In this document: in pieces, positions 45,553 to 55,199 of the stretch
Layout: each line of letters opens with the position of its first letter
How positions within the stretch are numbered: the stretch's first letter is position 1
Assembly (NCBI GenBank): GCA_034509735.1
Contig: JACGWO010000004.1
Coordinates: forward strand, 22,983,395 to 23,047,394
Direction of reading: 5' to 3'
From: Sesamum alatum
Lineage: Eukaryota > Streptophyta > Magnoliopsida > Lamiales > Pedaliaceae
Length of the DNA: 64,000 bases
Position numbers and translations under genes: made by a program
The notes under the pieces: generated by a model
Database searches by the model: none
The model's input: the letters and a program-made list of their open reading frames with translations, nothing else
Told to the model about the DNA's origin: nothing

Positions 45553-46820
45553 GAAGCAGACTCTATCATTATAAGACTCAAGCACCTCAGGGAGAACCTT
45601 GAGGAGATTGATAAGAGATTTGGACAGTTGACGGTCAAAGCTCAAATAGCTGGCCAAGTCCAACAAGCTGATCTTGACACTGTCCAGATCGCCATTAGGA
45701 GTACCAAACTAGCCGCGGGCTCGTTATGGAACGACCTACTAGAACCAATTCGAAAGGCATCATCTTCAATGATGGCCCGAGAATTAAGAAAGCAGGGCTC
45801 TAAACCTGCAATTAGAGAACAGGGCTCTTAACTTGTAACGGCAGATTCAAGTACTGCTTGCACGAGGCCATCGCTAGACTCTGGTCAAAAGGCAAAAAGT
45901 TGAGTTACAGGAAGTGCAAACTCCTGATAATTCAAGTCAACCCAGCGCCTAGGAAGAGATTAACCTTAGGCCGATGACAGGCACTTCCAAGGGTTAATAT
46001 AATGAATCTTTATCTTCTATTTCTGCTTGGCAGGGTTATCAGAGATCATGGGAAAAACTTATTTCCTGAAGAGGCATCAATCCAAGCAAGACCATCATAG
46101 ACACATTAGGAAATATAAAGAACCTGGATGCTCGAAAGGTCTAACCCAAAGGATGTACGAGAATGGTAGGACTTTAGAGCCCTCGCTTCAGTTCATACTA
46201 TGTCACCTGGATTTTCTGAAATCTCAAAAATTCCGGAATGGATCAGTGGGGCGTTTAAGACGCATGGCAGAACAATCCCCACCTCAAACAAGGAGACATT
46301 TTGGAGCTTAAGTTCATTTCAATAGCTCCAGAAATCACAGGAAATGGTCTCATCCAACATTTCATTTTATCAATTTAGAGAGACCTGACATTGTAGTGTT
46401 TAATAGAGTCAAGGATGCCACAGGAGAAGCTCTCCTAGTATCTTCCCTCAGTGAAGATGACATATCTACCAGAAGAGCTTGGGGGTTCTGGGTCTGTCTC
46501 ACTGAGATGGACAAAGTCAAGTATCCATTTAAAATATTTTCAAATAAATTAAATGGATCATTCTTGTTAAATTCCATGACGAAAAAAAAGCACTGAGTTT
46601 GCAGAGAGCTTATTCGAAAAGAAAATAAGTTGCCTGCAACGGAGGCCACGAGGAAGAAGGCATGCAACATTATGCATGTTGGACAATTACATAACCACAT
46701 ATGCCCCTTTTGTGACAAGCAGGAAAAGCCCTTGTTCGGAATGAAGATTCGGGTAACCCAAAATAAACCCGAACCAAAACTAGAGAACGGTAAAAGAAAG
46801 AATTTTTACAGAACGAGGTA
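45541..46820 (+). pseudogene. viral 3' ORF region (possible transactivator position)
   Basis: A 96-codon frame starting ATG 45541 overlaps the end of the pol frame (45554) by 14 bases and has a coiled-coil look (HLRENLEEIDKRFGQLTV). Fragments follow to 46820, including DDISTRRAWGFWVCLTEMD and a C-x2-C containing HNHICPFCDKQ. By position, after pol and before the promoter, it could be the transactivator/inclusion-body gene of cavemo- or solendoviruses. I recognise no diagnostic motif, so this is inference. Confidence 0.5.
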
Positions 46821-46971
46821 AAAACCTCAAGATGTAAAAAATCAAGAAGAAGACTGTCGACAGAAGAAGACAAAAGCGCCAATAGTCAGAAAAGCAAAGG
46901 ACATCAGCTTGTAAGCACATAGCCGACAAGCCATAACGACAACAGCTGAAAAGTTGAGAGGCAAAATTAGG

Positions 46972-47252
46972 TGACGAACGCAGTGACGTCATCCAAAAAT
47001 AAGGTTGGAGTCCTAGTTTGAAGTCCGCGGACCATTATAAATTGAGAGATAGGAACAGATGGAGGACATCAAAAAACTTCTCCAACTCTTCAAACAATAA
47101 GCAGAGTCTTTCAAATTTCAGAGTTTTAAGTCTTTCAGTGTATGGGGATTTTCCCAAAGAGTCAAGTCCTCTTTTCATGAGAGGCTAAGAAGTTGTCTCC
47201 TCCTATGGAGGATTAAATATTTATGTAATATTTCAAACATTTCTTCAATAAA
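46972..47252 (+). promoter_or_regulatory. viral pregenomic-RNA promoter and poly(A) signal
   Basis: Two TGACG motifs at 46972-46976 and 46984-46988, 12 bp apart, form an as-1-type element like that of the CaMV 35S promoter. A TATAAAT lies at 47036-47042, and AATAAA at 47247-47252, about 210 bp downstream. This matches the caulimovirid arrangement, in which polymerase passes the poly(A) signal once before using it. The motifs look intact although the genes do not. Confidence 0.82.
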
Positions 47253-47553
47253 GTAAAGGCTTCTGTCCAATATTGCTCATTCAAAATTTTATTAAGTCTA
47301 TGTTATTGGAATACTTTTACGGTCTAAGGTAGGAAACGAAATACGGCTGTGTTGTTTGTTGTTGAAGGAGCCAAGGACCTGCGAACCATCTGTTGTGGTA
47401 GTGTGGTTGGAAGAAGTCCGTAAAACTGAGGACTTGGAAAACCTGGCAACAAAGCGGTCAAACCAAGGTATGAATTTATGGAGGCTTAATTTTATTTTTG
47501 GAAGCATGTTGGGCATGATCAGAGTAGAATTGTATGGTTATTATTTCTAAAAA
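47253..47553 (+). other. viral leader sequence up to the right junction
   Basis: Non-coding sequence following the poly(A) signal, with several short AUG-initiated frames as in caulimovirid leaders. It ends at an A-rich stretch (47550-47570) where the MULE right arm begins. The exact junction is not certain. Confidence 0.55.
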
Positions 47554-48006
47554 TTAAAAAAAAAAAAAAGTTTTGAAACCAAAAACTGATACTATTTCAA
47601 AGATGTGGGACTAAAATAAAAGTAAAGTACCTTATTTGCAAGTCTCTGTAAACTACAATATCAAAAATTGGCTATTTTAAAAGTATGATATTAAACTTGC
47701 AAAAGCCCCCATACTGCGGTACGAAAAATGCAATTTTTCTCATTTACTTTGTAATGCATTTAGCAATGAAAATCTACTTGATAATGAGTTTAGCAACGAA
47801 TTGTTTAAAATATATATTAGATAGTGTATATTAACAATGAAAATTTTACTTATTAATTAACTCAACACTGATTTTAGTATCAAATATTTTCGTAACTATT
47901 GAGCTAATTTTTTATTTTTTATTTTGTAGTGATTATATAATATATTAATTTAATAAAATAGATAAACAGAGCTTTTTTCCTAGAAGTTGCCACCCCTAGC
48001 AGCAAC

Positions 48007-48480
48007 ACATATTGCCACCCCTAATTACCCATTAACTAGTAATGGGCCACCACACGTCACTTTCAACACAAATTGAGCAAGCCTTAAACTTATTAAATTA
48101 ACACACATACACATAAACACGTAGTATTCCGGTTGAGTCTCCTCGATTTCGGAAGCTTGCCTTGCCGTTTAAAATAGGTAACGAATTACGGTTTTAGAAT
48201 TTTTAATTAATTCATAATTTTATTATTTGGTTAATGAATTTATTAAATACATTTGATCTATATCCAGTTTAATGTTTCGAGAAATTTAATAGATTTGATT
48301 ATATATTAATTGATGATTGATTAAATGTTCAATTTGAGTTGAGAGTATTATAACAAATTAATTTAATTACTTTAATTACTTAATTTATTAGATTTACTCA
48401 TTACTATAATTAATTTGTTTGATTTAATCAAATTTAATAACTACATACTTAATTATATGTTACACAATGTTTAGTCCCAT
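48007..48480 (+). repeat. gypsy chromovirus 3' LTR, right part (approximate)
   Basis: Resumes immediately after the hAT TSD and has GGTTGAGTCTCCTCGATTTC and AACGAATTACGG-type phrases common near the end of Del/Tekay LTRs. The right limit is arbitrary; no terminal CA plus TSD could be confirmed. Confidence 0.4.
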
Positions 48481-48898
48481 ATTATACTCTTTTGACATTT
48501 TAATCATTTATTTTGTTAATGTTGTAAAATAATTATGTGCCTTTTTTTAATTTCTCGTTTAAGGATAAATTCGACTGAAAAAATTAAAATCGGCCAGAAA
48601 ACTTTTCTCTCCAATTCCATGTTAGCAAGTTTGACATGGCAACTTATGCCACATCACCTTTTCTTTACATGATAAGCCACCAGATGCCACGTTAACCTAA
48701 AATTGCCAACACTACAAAGAAAATTGATCATACAGTACATTATAAATCATTACGGCTTAAAAATCATAATAAATTAATATTATTTAATACGATCAGACAA
48801 AATCGATTTGAAAACTTAAGTTTTGACCAAGGTTAATAAACATTCGTTATGATTTTACCTACGGTCAAAATATGTACCAAGGTTTTAACTGTAACTAA
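48481..48898. other. AT-rich sequence with a CACTA-like left end
   Basis: CACTACAAAGAAAATTGATC at about 48711 looks like a CACTA terminus, but no matching right end was found. A MULE-arm-like stretch (TTTAGTCCCATATTATACTC) begins at 48471. No gene. Confidence 0.4.
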
Positions 48899-49125
48899 CT
48901 AGCCGTCGTGGTACGCCGTTACTGCGTGCATATAATAAATAATATTTCATACTTTAAAATATATTATAACACACTTCAAAAAAAAAAAAAGCAGAGAGAA
49001 AGAAATAAAGAAAGAAAATAAACTAACTTAGGGGTATTATTGGCATAACAAAAAAATTAGTGTCGCGGTGTAAGTAACCGCATTTTGTGAGTGAAAATGG
49101 TGTTTTCTTTATATATTAGTATAGC
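48899..49125 (-). mobile_element. short non-autonomous Helitron (227 bp)
   Basis: Minus strand: starts CTATACTAATATATAAAGAA and ends GGCGTACCACGACGGCTAG followed by T. It matches the family at 7386-7686 throughout, including CACTCACAAA, GCGGTTA, TGCCA and a poly-purine/T-rich middle. The first base of the usual TC start appears as G. Confidence 0.78.
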
Positions 49126-49371
49126 TATTTTAGCATCGTTTGTAGAAACAACAACTAATAGTTGTTGTTCAATTAGGGTTAATTAGTATCCATCACGATA
49201 TTTTATTTTTAACCATGATAATTAACTATATTGAAAAGTCATATTACTTCTAATGCAATAAGATGAAAAACCCCAATTTTATCCGACACGTGGGCTTGCA
49301 TGTGCATTTTCTAGCCAATTTAAAATTTTACGGCCAAATCTTTCCTAAAACAAAAAAATTAAAAAGATAAC

Positions 49372-50413
49372 GGGATAATTGCGATTTTGGTCCTCAAACA
49401 AAGCCACTTATGCAGTTTTGATCCTTAAACTATCATTTTTTTGGCACTTTTGGTCCTTCCATTAAAATTTCTGTTAAACTTAACGAAATTTCATTTGAAG
49501 TGGAAAAAACTGTTATTTTTCTCCCATTTTGTGGTATTCTTCAAGTTGTAGTCCAATGGACCCATTTTCCCTATTTTTCTTCAAACTTAAAGAGAAAATA
49601 AACCAAAATAAAAAACAAAAATTTAAGCAACAGCTTTTAAAAAAAAATCTTAACAAATAAATTGATAAATGTGAAAAAAGAGACTCACGACCAAAAATCT
49701 TAATAAATTTTCATTGAAAGTGGAAAAATTGTAGTTTTTTCTTTAACAGAAAAAGTGAAAAAATTTATTATTTTTCTTAACAGAAAAAGTGAAACATTTG
49801 CGATTTTTCTTAATGGTATTATATTCTAGCATTAGTTGAAAATATTGGGGAATTAGTTTAAGTGTTTCTTCCTTTGCAATGGACATACTTTCCTTACTTC
49901 TGTTGCTTTGAGTTAGAGATTTCAATTTCAAGGTAAAATATGCATGCAGTACAAATTTGACAATAATAAATCAAGAAATACTCAACATTTTTCCTTATTT
50001 GGTTTTGCTATATATTAAGAAAAACAATATTTTATTCCACTTTAAATGAAAATTTGTTAAGAATTTTAGCTAAAAGTCTCTTTTTCCACAGTTATCAAAT
50101 TTTTTTTTGTTAAGATTATTTAAAAAATTTGTTGCTTAAGTTCATTTTTTTTGTTTATTTTCTTTTAAAATTTGAAGAAAAATAAAGAAAATGGTTGTAT
50201 TAGATTAAACTTGAATGATACCACAAAATGAGAGAAAAATAATAGTTTTTTCCAGTTCAAATGAAATTTCCGTTAAGTTTAACAGAAATTTTAACGGAAG
50301 GACTGAAAGTGTAAAAAAATAATAGTTTGAGGACCAAAATTGCAACATCAAATTGTTTGAGGACCAAAACTGCATAAGTGACTTTGTTTGAGGATCAAAA
50401 TCACAATTATCCC
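49372..50413. mobile_element. MULE-type MITE (1042 bp)
   Basis: Ends GGGATAATTGCGATTTTGGT and CAAAATCACAATTATCCC, with arms of about 220 bp that are inverted copies (CACTTATGCAGTTTTGATCC against its inverse near 50355). Perfect 9-bp TSD, AAAGATAAC, at 49363-49371 and 50414-50422. The interior also folds back. No coding region. Confidence 0.93.
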
Positions 50414-50496
50414 AAAGATAACATATTATTTTACCAGACTAAAAATGTATTTTAGTTTTTTCCTTATTTCTGAAAAGGTTTAAAAATGCAACAATG

Positions 50497-50525
50497 TTTT
50501 TTTTTTTTTTTTTTTTTGATATAGG
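50497..50525 (-). mobile_element. minimal LINE-like insertion (poly-A tail plus 8 bp)
   Basis: A T21 run followed by GATATAGG is flanked by AAATGCAACAATG (50484-50496) and AAATGCAAGAATG (50526-50538), a 13-bp duplication with one mismatch. On the minus strand the insert reads CCTATATC plus poly-A; the full-length LINE here also ends TATATC plus poly-A. It fits an extreme 5'-truncated insertion. Confidence 0.6.
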
Positions 50526-50539
50526 AAATGCAAGAATGT

Positions 50540-51240
50540 TTACAAGATGGAGAGGGTATAATAATGCAGCCTCTGAGAAGCCAACATTCCAAAGAAACAT
50601 GAGAGATGACTGATGTCGCGACAGAGGTGTTTTATCCAATCTTTTTAGGCATATTTAAGTGGTGCAGTTTTTCTGTTGAGTGCAGAAGCAAGCTACATAA
50701 AGCAAAAATGAGACTAGTTTCCAAGATGTTTACAAACCCATCCCAGAAAAAGATAAAGCACTAGAAACCAAGACCCCTTTTGCATGATAACCTAAATATG
50801 GAGTGTGGGACTGTGGGAGTGACCATATTTTGGGGAATGAAAGCCAGATGAAAAGCTTCAAACCAGAGATAAAAGTAAAAAGTTGTCGTGAAACACAAAG
50901 AATATTTAACATATATATATATAAACACGCAATATTAAAGCTAAAGCAAAAGGCCCATCGTGCGATGTGTCCCTTGTTTGCAGGGCGTGTACTAAAAAAC
51001 CCCTCCTTTTAAATTCTCCCATTTTCCCTTCTTCTGATTTCGCCAATTCCCTGCGAAATCACTGTCTCTAATCTCATGAAATAGAGGTTCAATATTTTAA
51101 AATTTTTAAAATGATTCTAAAATTGAAAAAATATCAACAGATTTAATTCCATAAATTTTGTAAAGCAAAAAACTAAATGTGTCGAGTTTTTTTTTTAATT
51201 TTAGAACAATTTTGTGAAACAGAGAACTAAGAAAAAATGT
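50540..51240. other. low-complexity spacer with a partial MITE
   Basis: No gene recognised. About 51090-51240 resembles half of the fold-back at 38114-38492 (AAGCAAAAAACTAAATGTGT). Confidence 0.45.
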
Positions 51241-51246
51241 AAGCAA

Positions 51247-51391
51247 CCCCCTGTGATATTGCAAATATACAAATTACACCCCTATCAAAAACACGGGGGT
51301 AAATTGCATTTTTTTAATTTGCTATTTTTTTTTTCATAAAGAGGTAATTTGTTCATTTACAGTATCATTTGGGGGTAAATTGTATTAAACC
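51247..51391. mobile_element. small MULE-type MITE
   Basis: Inverted ends CCCCCTGTGATATTGCAAAT and GGGTAAATTGTATTAAACCC with an internal pair TTTTTTAATTTGCTATTTTT. Similar to the MITEs at 51406 and 53053. TSD not resolved. Confidence 0.5.
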
Positions 51392-51405
51392 CCAGAGAAC
51401 TAAAA

Positions 51406-51626
51406 GGGGCTAAATGCAATTTAACCCCCTGTGATATAAGAAATGAGCAAAAACTCCTTTGTGAAAAAATAATTAGCAAATTACCTCCTGTGTTTTTCCT
51501 TGATAGGGGGATAATTTGCTTCATTCCTCAAAATACAGAGAAATAATTTGCTAATTATTTTTTTTTACATGGATATTTTTACTCATTTTTTATATCTAAG
51601 CGGAGTACATTGTATTTAACCCCGAA
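51406..51626. mobile_element. MULE-type MITE (about 220 bp)
   Basis: GGGGCTAAATGCAATTTAAC at the left, TTGTATTTAACCCC at the right, with inner inverted blocks (ATAATTAGCAAATTACC against AATAATTTGCTAATTATT). The flanking 9-bp GAACTAAAA (51397-51405 and 51627-51635) is a perfect TSD if three extra bases are counted in the element. Confidence 0.7.
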
Positions 51627-51720
51627 GAACTAAAAGTGTTGAACCTTCTATGCCAGGGGATTTAAAACTATAATTTTGCCCCAAACCCCACAGGGCCCTC
51701 AAAATCTGAAATTCTTCTTC

Positions 51721-51732
51721 CTTTATATGTAC
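51721..51732 (+). promoter_or_regulatory. candidate TATA box of the CLE gene
   Basis: CTTTATATGTAC about 90 bp upstream of the CLE start codon, the only TATA-like motif between the MITE and the gene. Confidence 0.45.
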
Positions 51733-51811
51733 ACTACTTCCATACAAAAAGAGCAGCCCTTTGTGTCTCACTTTACACTTCATATTCCTCTCTTTTCTAC
51801 TAAAAAAAACC

Positions 51812-52114
51812 ATGCAAATTCGTCGTCCTCAGCCCTTCGATGTCGGCATGCTTCGGAAATTGGCCTTCTTGTTTCTGCTGGCCCTCTTAGTTTCAGCTGC
51901 AGAGAACAACGACACAATGCTCGTCGGCAATAGGAAAATCTCTGTATCAAAACTTCAAGAAAAGCAAGGTAAATATAAAGCAGCTGATCAAAAGTTGCAG
52001 CAGGAGCAGCTTCAAGGGCAAAGAGTGATGAAGAAGATCAACCCTCATTTTGATGAATTCTTGTCAAGCAAAAGACGAGTGCCGAATGAATCCGACCCTC
52101 TTCACAATCGGTGA
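51812..52114 (+). CDS. CLE (CLAVATA3/ESR-related) signalling peptide precursor, 100 aa
   Basis: Start at ATG 51812 in a good context (AAACCATGC); upstream sequence has no earlier in-frame ATG. A second in-frame Met at residue 13 could also start translation. Residues 14-31 form a hydrophobic signal peptide (LRKLAFLFLLALLVSAAE), then a variable Lys/Gln-rich region and FDEFLSSK before the C-terminal CLE motif RRVPNESDPLHN plus Arg and stop. No intron. Family precursors are secreted and cut to 12-13-residue ligands of leucine-rich-repeat receptor kinases that control meristem or vascular cell fate. Position 6 of the motif is Glu where Gly is usual, and position 7 is Ser rather than Pro. Family membership is clear; the particular member is not assigned. 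Confidence 0.93.
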   Translation: MQIRRPQPFDVGMLRKLAFLFLLALLVSAAENNDTMLVGNRKISVSKLQEKQGKYKAADQKLQQEQLQGQRVMKKINPHFDEFLSSKRRVPNESDPLHNR

Positions 52115-52696
52115 AGAATATTCATTGGTTTTCGCCCATTTTTGGTGTATTTTCAAGCAAGAGAAGGAAGACAAGTTAAGTATGTGAAAAGAGAGCATGG
52201 AAGAAAACTTCTGCTATGTCTGTATATGAATATATGATTATTTATATCCTTGTGAATGAAATTATATATATGTATTAGTCATATAAGTGTGATGAATGAT
52301 TTTTTCTTTTTTTTTTTTGTTGGTTTAATGTTTTGGGCTTTTAATTGGTTTCTCCCTTTATATATGGGCAAAAATATATACGGTTCAAACATAAATATTA
52401 GGATTTTCTTATGAAAATTTAGTAATATAAGTGTGATTGGTTATATGTAATTATAGACATCCTAATTTTCTATTTAGGATGTGTTGTTCACTATATATGT
52501 TATAACTCATCAAAATATATAATTTATTAATCTATTGTTTTCTCAATTCTCCATTATTATGATCAACCCACTTCCTTAAACAATTATCTCATTTAAAAAT
52601 TTAAAATTATTAAATAGAAATTATTTCATATTAATATCTTAATTAACCCATCTCATGTGCAAACCGTGCAAGTGAAACTTTTTTTTCATAAACAAG
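52115..52696 (+). other. CLE 3' flank
   Basis: AT-rich 3' sequence; AATGAAATTATATA at about 52254 is a possible near-upstream poly(A) element. Nothing else recognised. Confidence 0.4.
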
Positions 52697-52979
52697 CTCT
52701 ACAAGAAAATAGTTTAATAACTACGAAAAAATTTGATATTAAAATCAATATCGAGCTAATTAGCAAGTAAATTTTTAATTGCTAATTTATACTATTTAAT
52801 ATATATATATATTAAACAACTCGTTGCTAAATTCATTAGCAAGTAAAGTTTTCGTTACTAAATGTATTAGCAAGTAAATTTCTTGTATTAAATAATGTAA
52901 ATTAGCAACAATAATTTTACTTGTTAATTAGCTTGACGCTAATATATTTTCATTGCTATTGAACAATTTTCTTGCAGTG
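52697..52979. mobile_element. CACTA-type MITE (283 bp)
   Basis: Ends CTCTACAAGAAAATAG and CAATTTTCTTGCAGTG (inverse CACTGCAAGAAAATTG). The body contains repeated TTAGCAAGTAAA and GCTAATT motifs shared with the larger element at 39114-47931. TSD AAG / GAG is only a partial match. Confidence 0.72.
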
Positions 52980-53052
52980 GAGTGACAATGAGATTTGACT
53001 TTGTGTCTAGGCTGATTCCAATATCAATGTTAAACGACTACTTCATTTAAAT

Positions 53053-53300
53053 GGTCTAATGCAATTTACCCCAATGATATTGCAAATGAGCAAAATACCC
53101 CATGTGAAAAAAAATAACAATTTACCCTCTGTGTTTTTCAAAATAAAATAATTTACCTCCCCAGACAGGGAGGTAAATTGCTTCACAAGGGAGTAAATTA
53201 TTTCATTTAAAAAATATAGGAAGGTAAATTACTATTTATTTCTTAATAGAAGAGTAATTTGCGTATTTGCAATATCACAAAGTGTCGCTTGCATTTTTTC
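53053..53300. mobile_element. MULE-type MITE (248 bp)
   Basis: GGTCTAATGCAATTTACCCC at the left, GTCGCTTGCATTTTTTC at the right, with inverted blocks TGATATTGCAAATGAGCAAA and TTTGCGTATTTGCAATATCA. TSD CATTTAAAT / CATTTAAAA (eight of nine). Confidence 0.78.
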
Positions 53301-53309
53301 CATTTAAAA

Positions 53310-53823
53310 ATTTCAGAGTTGAACAAAACTTTATTTTTATTTAAACTAATAAACTAATTTACAATTTAATTAACTACACAATCCATAGTTAAGTAAACTA
53401 ATCAAAAATCATAAAAGAACATTCAAATGGAGACAACTGAGAACGTTCAAAACCGAGTATCATGTGAAGCCTTCATCATGTTTATATAGGGTTGTATGCA
53501 GAATTCTGGCTATTTGCTTGCTCTTTTTCTTCCTTGTGTGTGGCTCCACCTTGTTGTCTTTTGAGCTTGTCTTTTTGTCTTTCTTTCCTTTTCTTCTTCT
53601 CCTTTGCCCAATCACTGCGTATTTGCAGGAGGAGGACACTTCCCACCTTCCACTTTTCTTTCTTTGCTAATGCTCACATTTCAAAGTTTTGTGTGGGTAA
53701 CAGCGACTAACGGATGAGGAGACCCTATTTTTTCAACAAGTGCGGAGTCAATGGGGGCGGTGGAGGTGTTTATGGCTGTGCTTGCTTTCTTTCTTTCTTT
53801 TTCTTTTAATAGATAATTATATA
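53310..53823. other. spacer without a supported gene
   Basis: Two overlapping frames here (53464-53710) are hydrophobic, T/C-rich artefacts with no domain. A short (TTTC)n run lies at about 53785-53805. Confidence 0.45.
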
Positions 53824-54262
53824 GGGTAAATTAAAATTACTTTTTTTTAAAAGTTGACATAATTACAAATATTTTTTTTTTGTTTGAAGAATTACAAATA
53901 TCGTCTTCAAATTGAAAATAATTATGTAGTCCATATATGGAGATGTAAAAAGTACTACTTTACCTTTACTGAATTATTTATTTTTTTAAAAAAATATAAA
54001 AAAAATTGAGGGTGATAAAAAAAATAATTCATAAAGAATATTATATTAAGTATTTTAGAAAATTCTAGAAAATATATAAAATTATAACTTATAATCCAAA
54101 ATGGCATTTTGTATAGCTCATTACAAAAATTGGATGAAAACCTAATGGAATGAGCTCGTTGTTAGACGGACGTTAAAGTTTGGAAAGTATTTGTAATTTT
54201 TCAAACAATGAGTAGGTATTTATAATTAGTCAAATATCATGGGAGGTGATTGTAGTTTATCC
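53824..54262. mobile_element. MULE-type MITE (about 440 bp)
   Basis: Degraded member of the 10322-10746 family: GGGTAAATTAAAATTAC at the left and GATTGTAGTTTATCC at the right, with TTTTCAAACAATGAGTAGG in the right arm. TSD not recognisable. Confidence 0.62.
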
Positions 54263-55190
54263 TTCTTTTTTTAAGTGGTAATTACCTATATATTATATCA
54301 ACATTTCAATAAACTGAATAATACATCAATATAACTAAAAATAATAAATAAATTACAATAACATATATTAAATAAGACAAATACTCAAATAATTAGATGA
54401 GATATATACCCACACATTTCATAAAACTCGAACCCATAAAACTTAGGCTTAACCTTTACCCTAAAAGTGTTGTGTTTATGGCTGTGTTGATTTCTGCCTT
54501 TGTTACTCAATTCTCAACGTTTTAGGAACAAAGTTATCAAACTAATTTTAACTTTTTTTTCCCCTTTATGAGTGGATAAATGTATTATTACATTGGAAGT
54601 GCTAGTTTGATTTGGATCAAATTAAAAATTAATCGCATTTTACATCTCCGTGAAAATAGGAAATTAAGGTGGTCCCAAAACTTGAAAAAATATAGTTTTT
54701 ATAAAATTAGTAGTTAAATTGTTTATTGCTTTAGAATGGTTAGAAATATCATATCAAAGCATTATAATTTTTATTAATTTATAAAATTAATAATTATATA
54801 TATAAATATATAAAAAAGCAATGACTGAAATCACAATGATAGTAAAATATTTTCAGTGAGAGTACCTATAAGTTAAGAACATGTTTGCACTTTCAATCAT
54901 TTATTAAAAAATTAAAAAACTGAAAATACAAATGAAACCAAACAAAACATTAGTGATGATCAATCTTATTACTTGAACAAAATTTCGTTGGAAAATTTAT
55001 GATCACTAAGAAAAATTCAATATGAACTATAACTATCATTAACTTAAGAAGTTTATTAAGAGAGCCCAAATTCTTCCCTTAGATTTTTTTTCTTTTTTTT
55101 TTCTTTGAGGAATTCTTCCCTTAGAATTAAATTAGATAATTAGTTCACTCATCACTGAACTCCAATAACACATAGTAGGATGCATCATTT
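54263..55190. other. AT-rich spacer without a gene
   Basis: No coding potential, repeat boundary or regulatory pattern recognised. Confidence 0.5.
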
Positions 55191-55199
55191 TTAATTTAA

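Larger units (their letters stand above)
39495..47553 (+). other. endogenous pararetrovirus (Caulimoviridae), near-complete but decayed
   Basis: About 7.1 kb of viral sequence once the internal MITE is removed. Gene order: coiled-coil N-terminal region, coat protein with basic tail and zinc knuckle, movement protein, aspartic protease, reverse transcriptase, RNase H, a further ORF region, then promoter and poly(A) signal. Coat protein before movement protein fits cavemovirus/solendovirus-type genomes better than badnaviruses; the genus is an inference. The copy starts at the tRNA-Met site and ends in leader sequence, as if the circular genome was opened at the minus-strand gap. Stops, frameshifts and an active-site change indicate a fossil. 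Confidence 0.85.
39223..47741. mobile_element. MULE-type element carrying the pararetrovirus copy
   Basis: Left end GGGGATAAATGCAAAACGGG; right end ACGAAAAATGCAATTTTTCTC. The arms are inverted, diverged copies for about 190-260 bp (GCAAATTTAGTACTTTAG against CTAAAATAAAAGTAAAGTAC, for example). Perfect 9-bp TSD, ATTTACTTT, at 39214-39222 and 47742-47750. Removing the viral part leaves about 450 bp, a normal MITE size, so the virus more probably entered an existing MITE than was captured by it. Confidence 0.85.
39114..47931. mobile_element. CACTA-like element enclosing a MULE and a pararetrovirus
   Basis: Left end CTCTACAAGAAAATAGCTCA and right end TTTTATTTTGTAGTG are inverted relatives of the CACTACAAGAAAA terminus. 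A block TAGCTCAATAG...ACGAAA is shared in inverted orientation near both ends. TSD ATT on both sides (39111-39113, 47932-47934). Without the nested MULE it would be about 300 bp, like the related MITE at 52697-52979. Confidence 0.78.
38607..47998. mobile_element. hAT-like element (9.4 kb with nested insertions; about 0.57 kb without)
   Basis: Ends TAGGGGTG and CACCCCTA with a perfect 8-bp TSD, GCAGCAAC, at 38599-38606 and 47999-48006. The left subterminal region (38620-38750) is dense in GAGCTCG/CGAGCTC motifs, like the subterminal repeats of hAT elements. With the enclosed CACTA-like element removed, only about 570 bp remains, so it was a non-autonomous MITE-size element. No transposase is visible. 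Confidence 0.82.

Noticed and set aside
53464..53710. Hydrophobic frames resembling a signal peptide or membrane protein
   Set aside because: T/C-rich sequence gives Leu/Phe-rich translation in two frames at once; no start context, domain or conserved feature.
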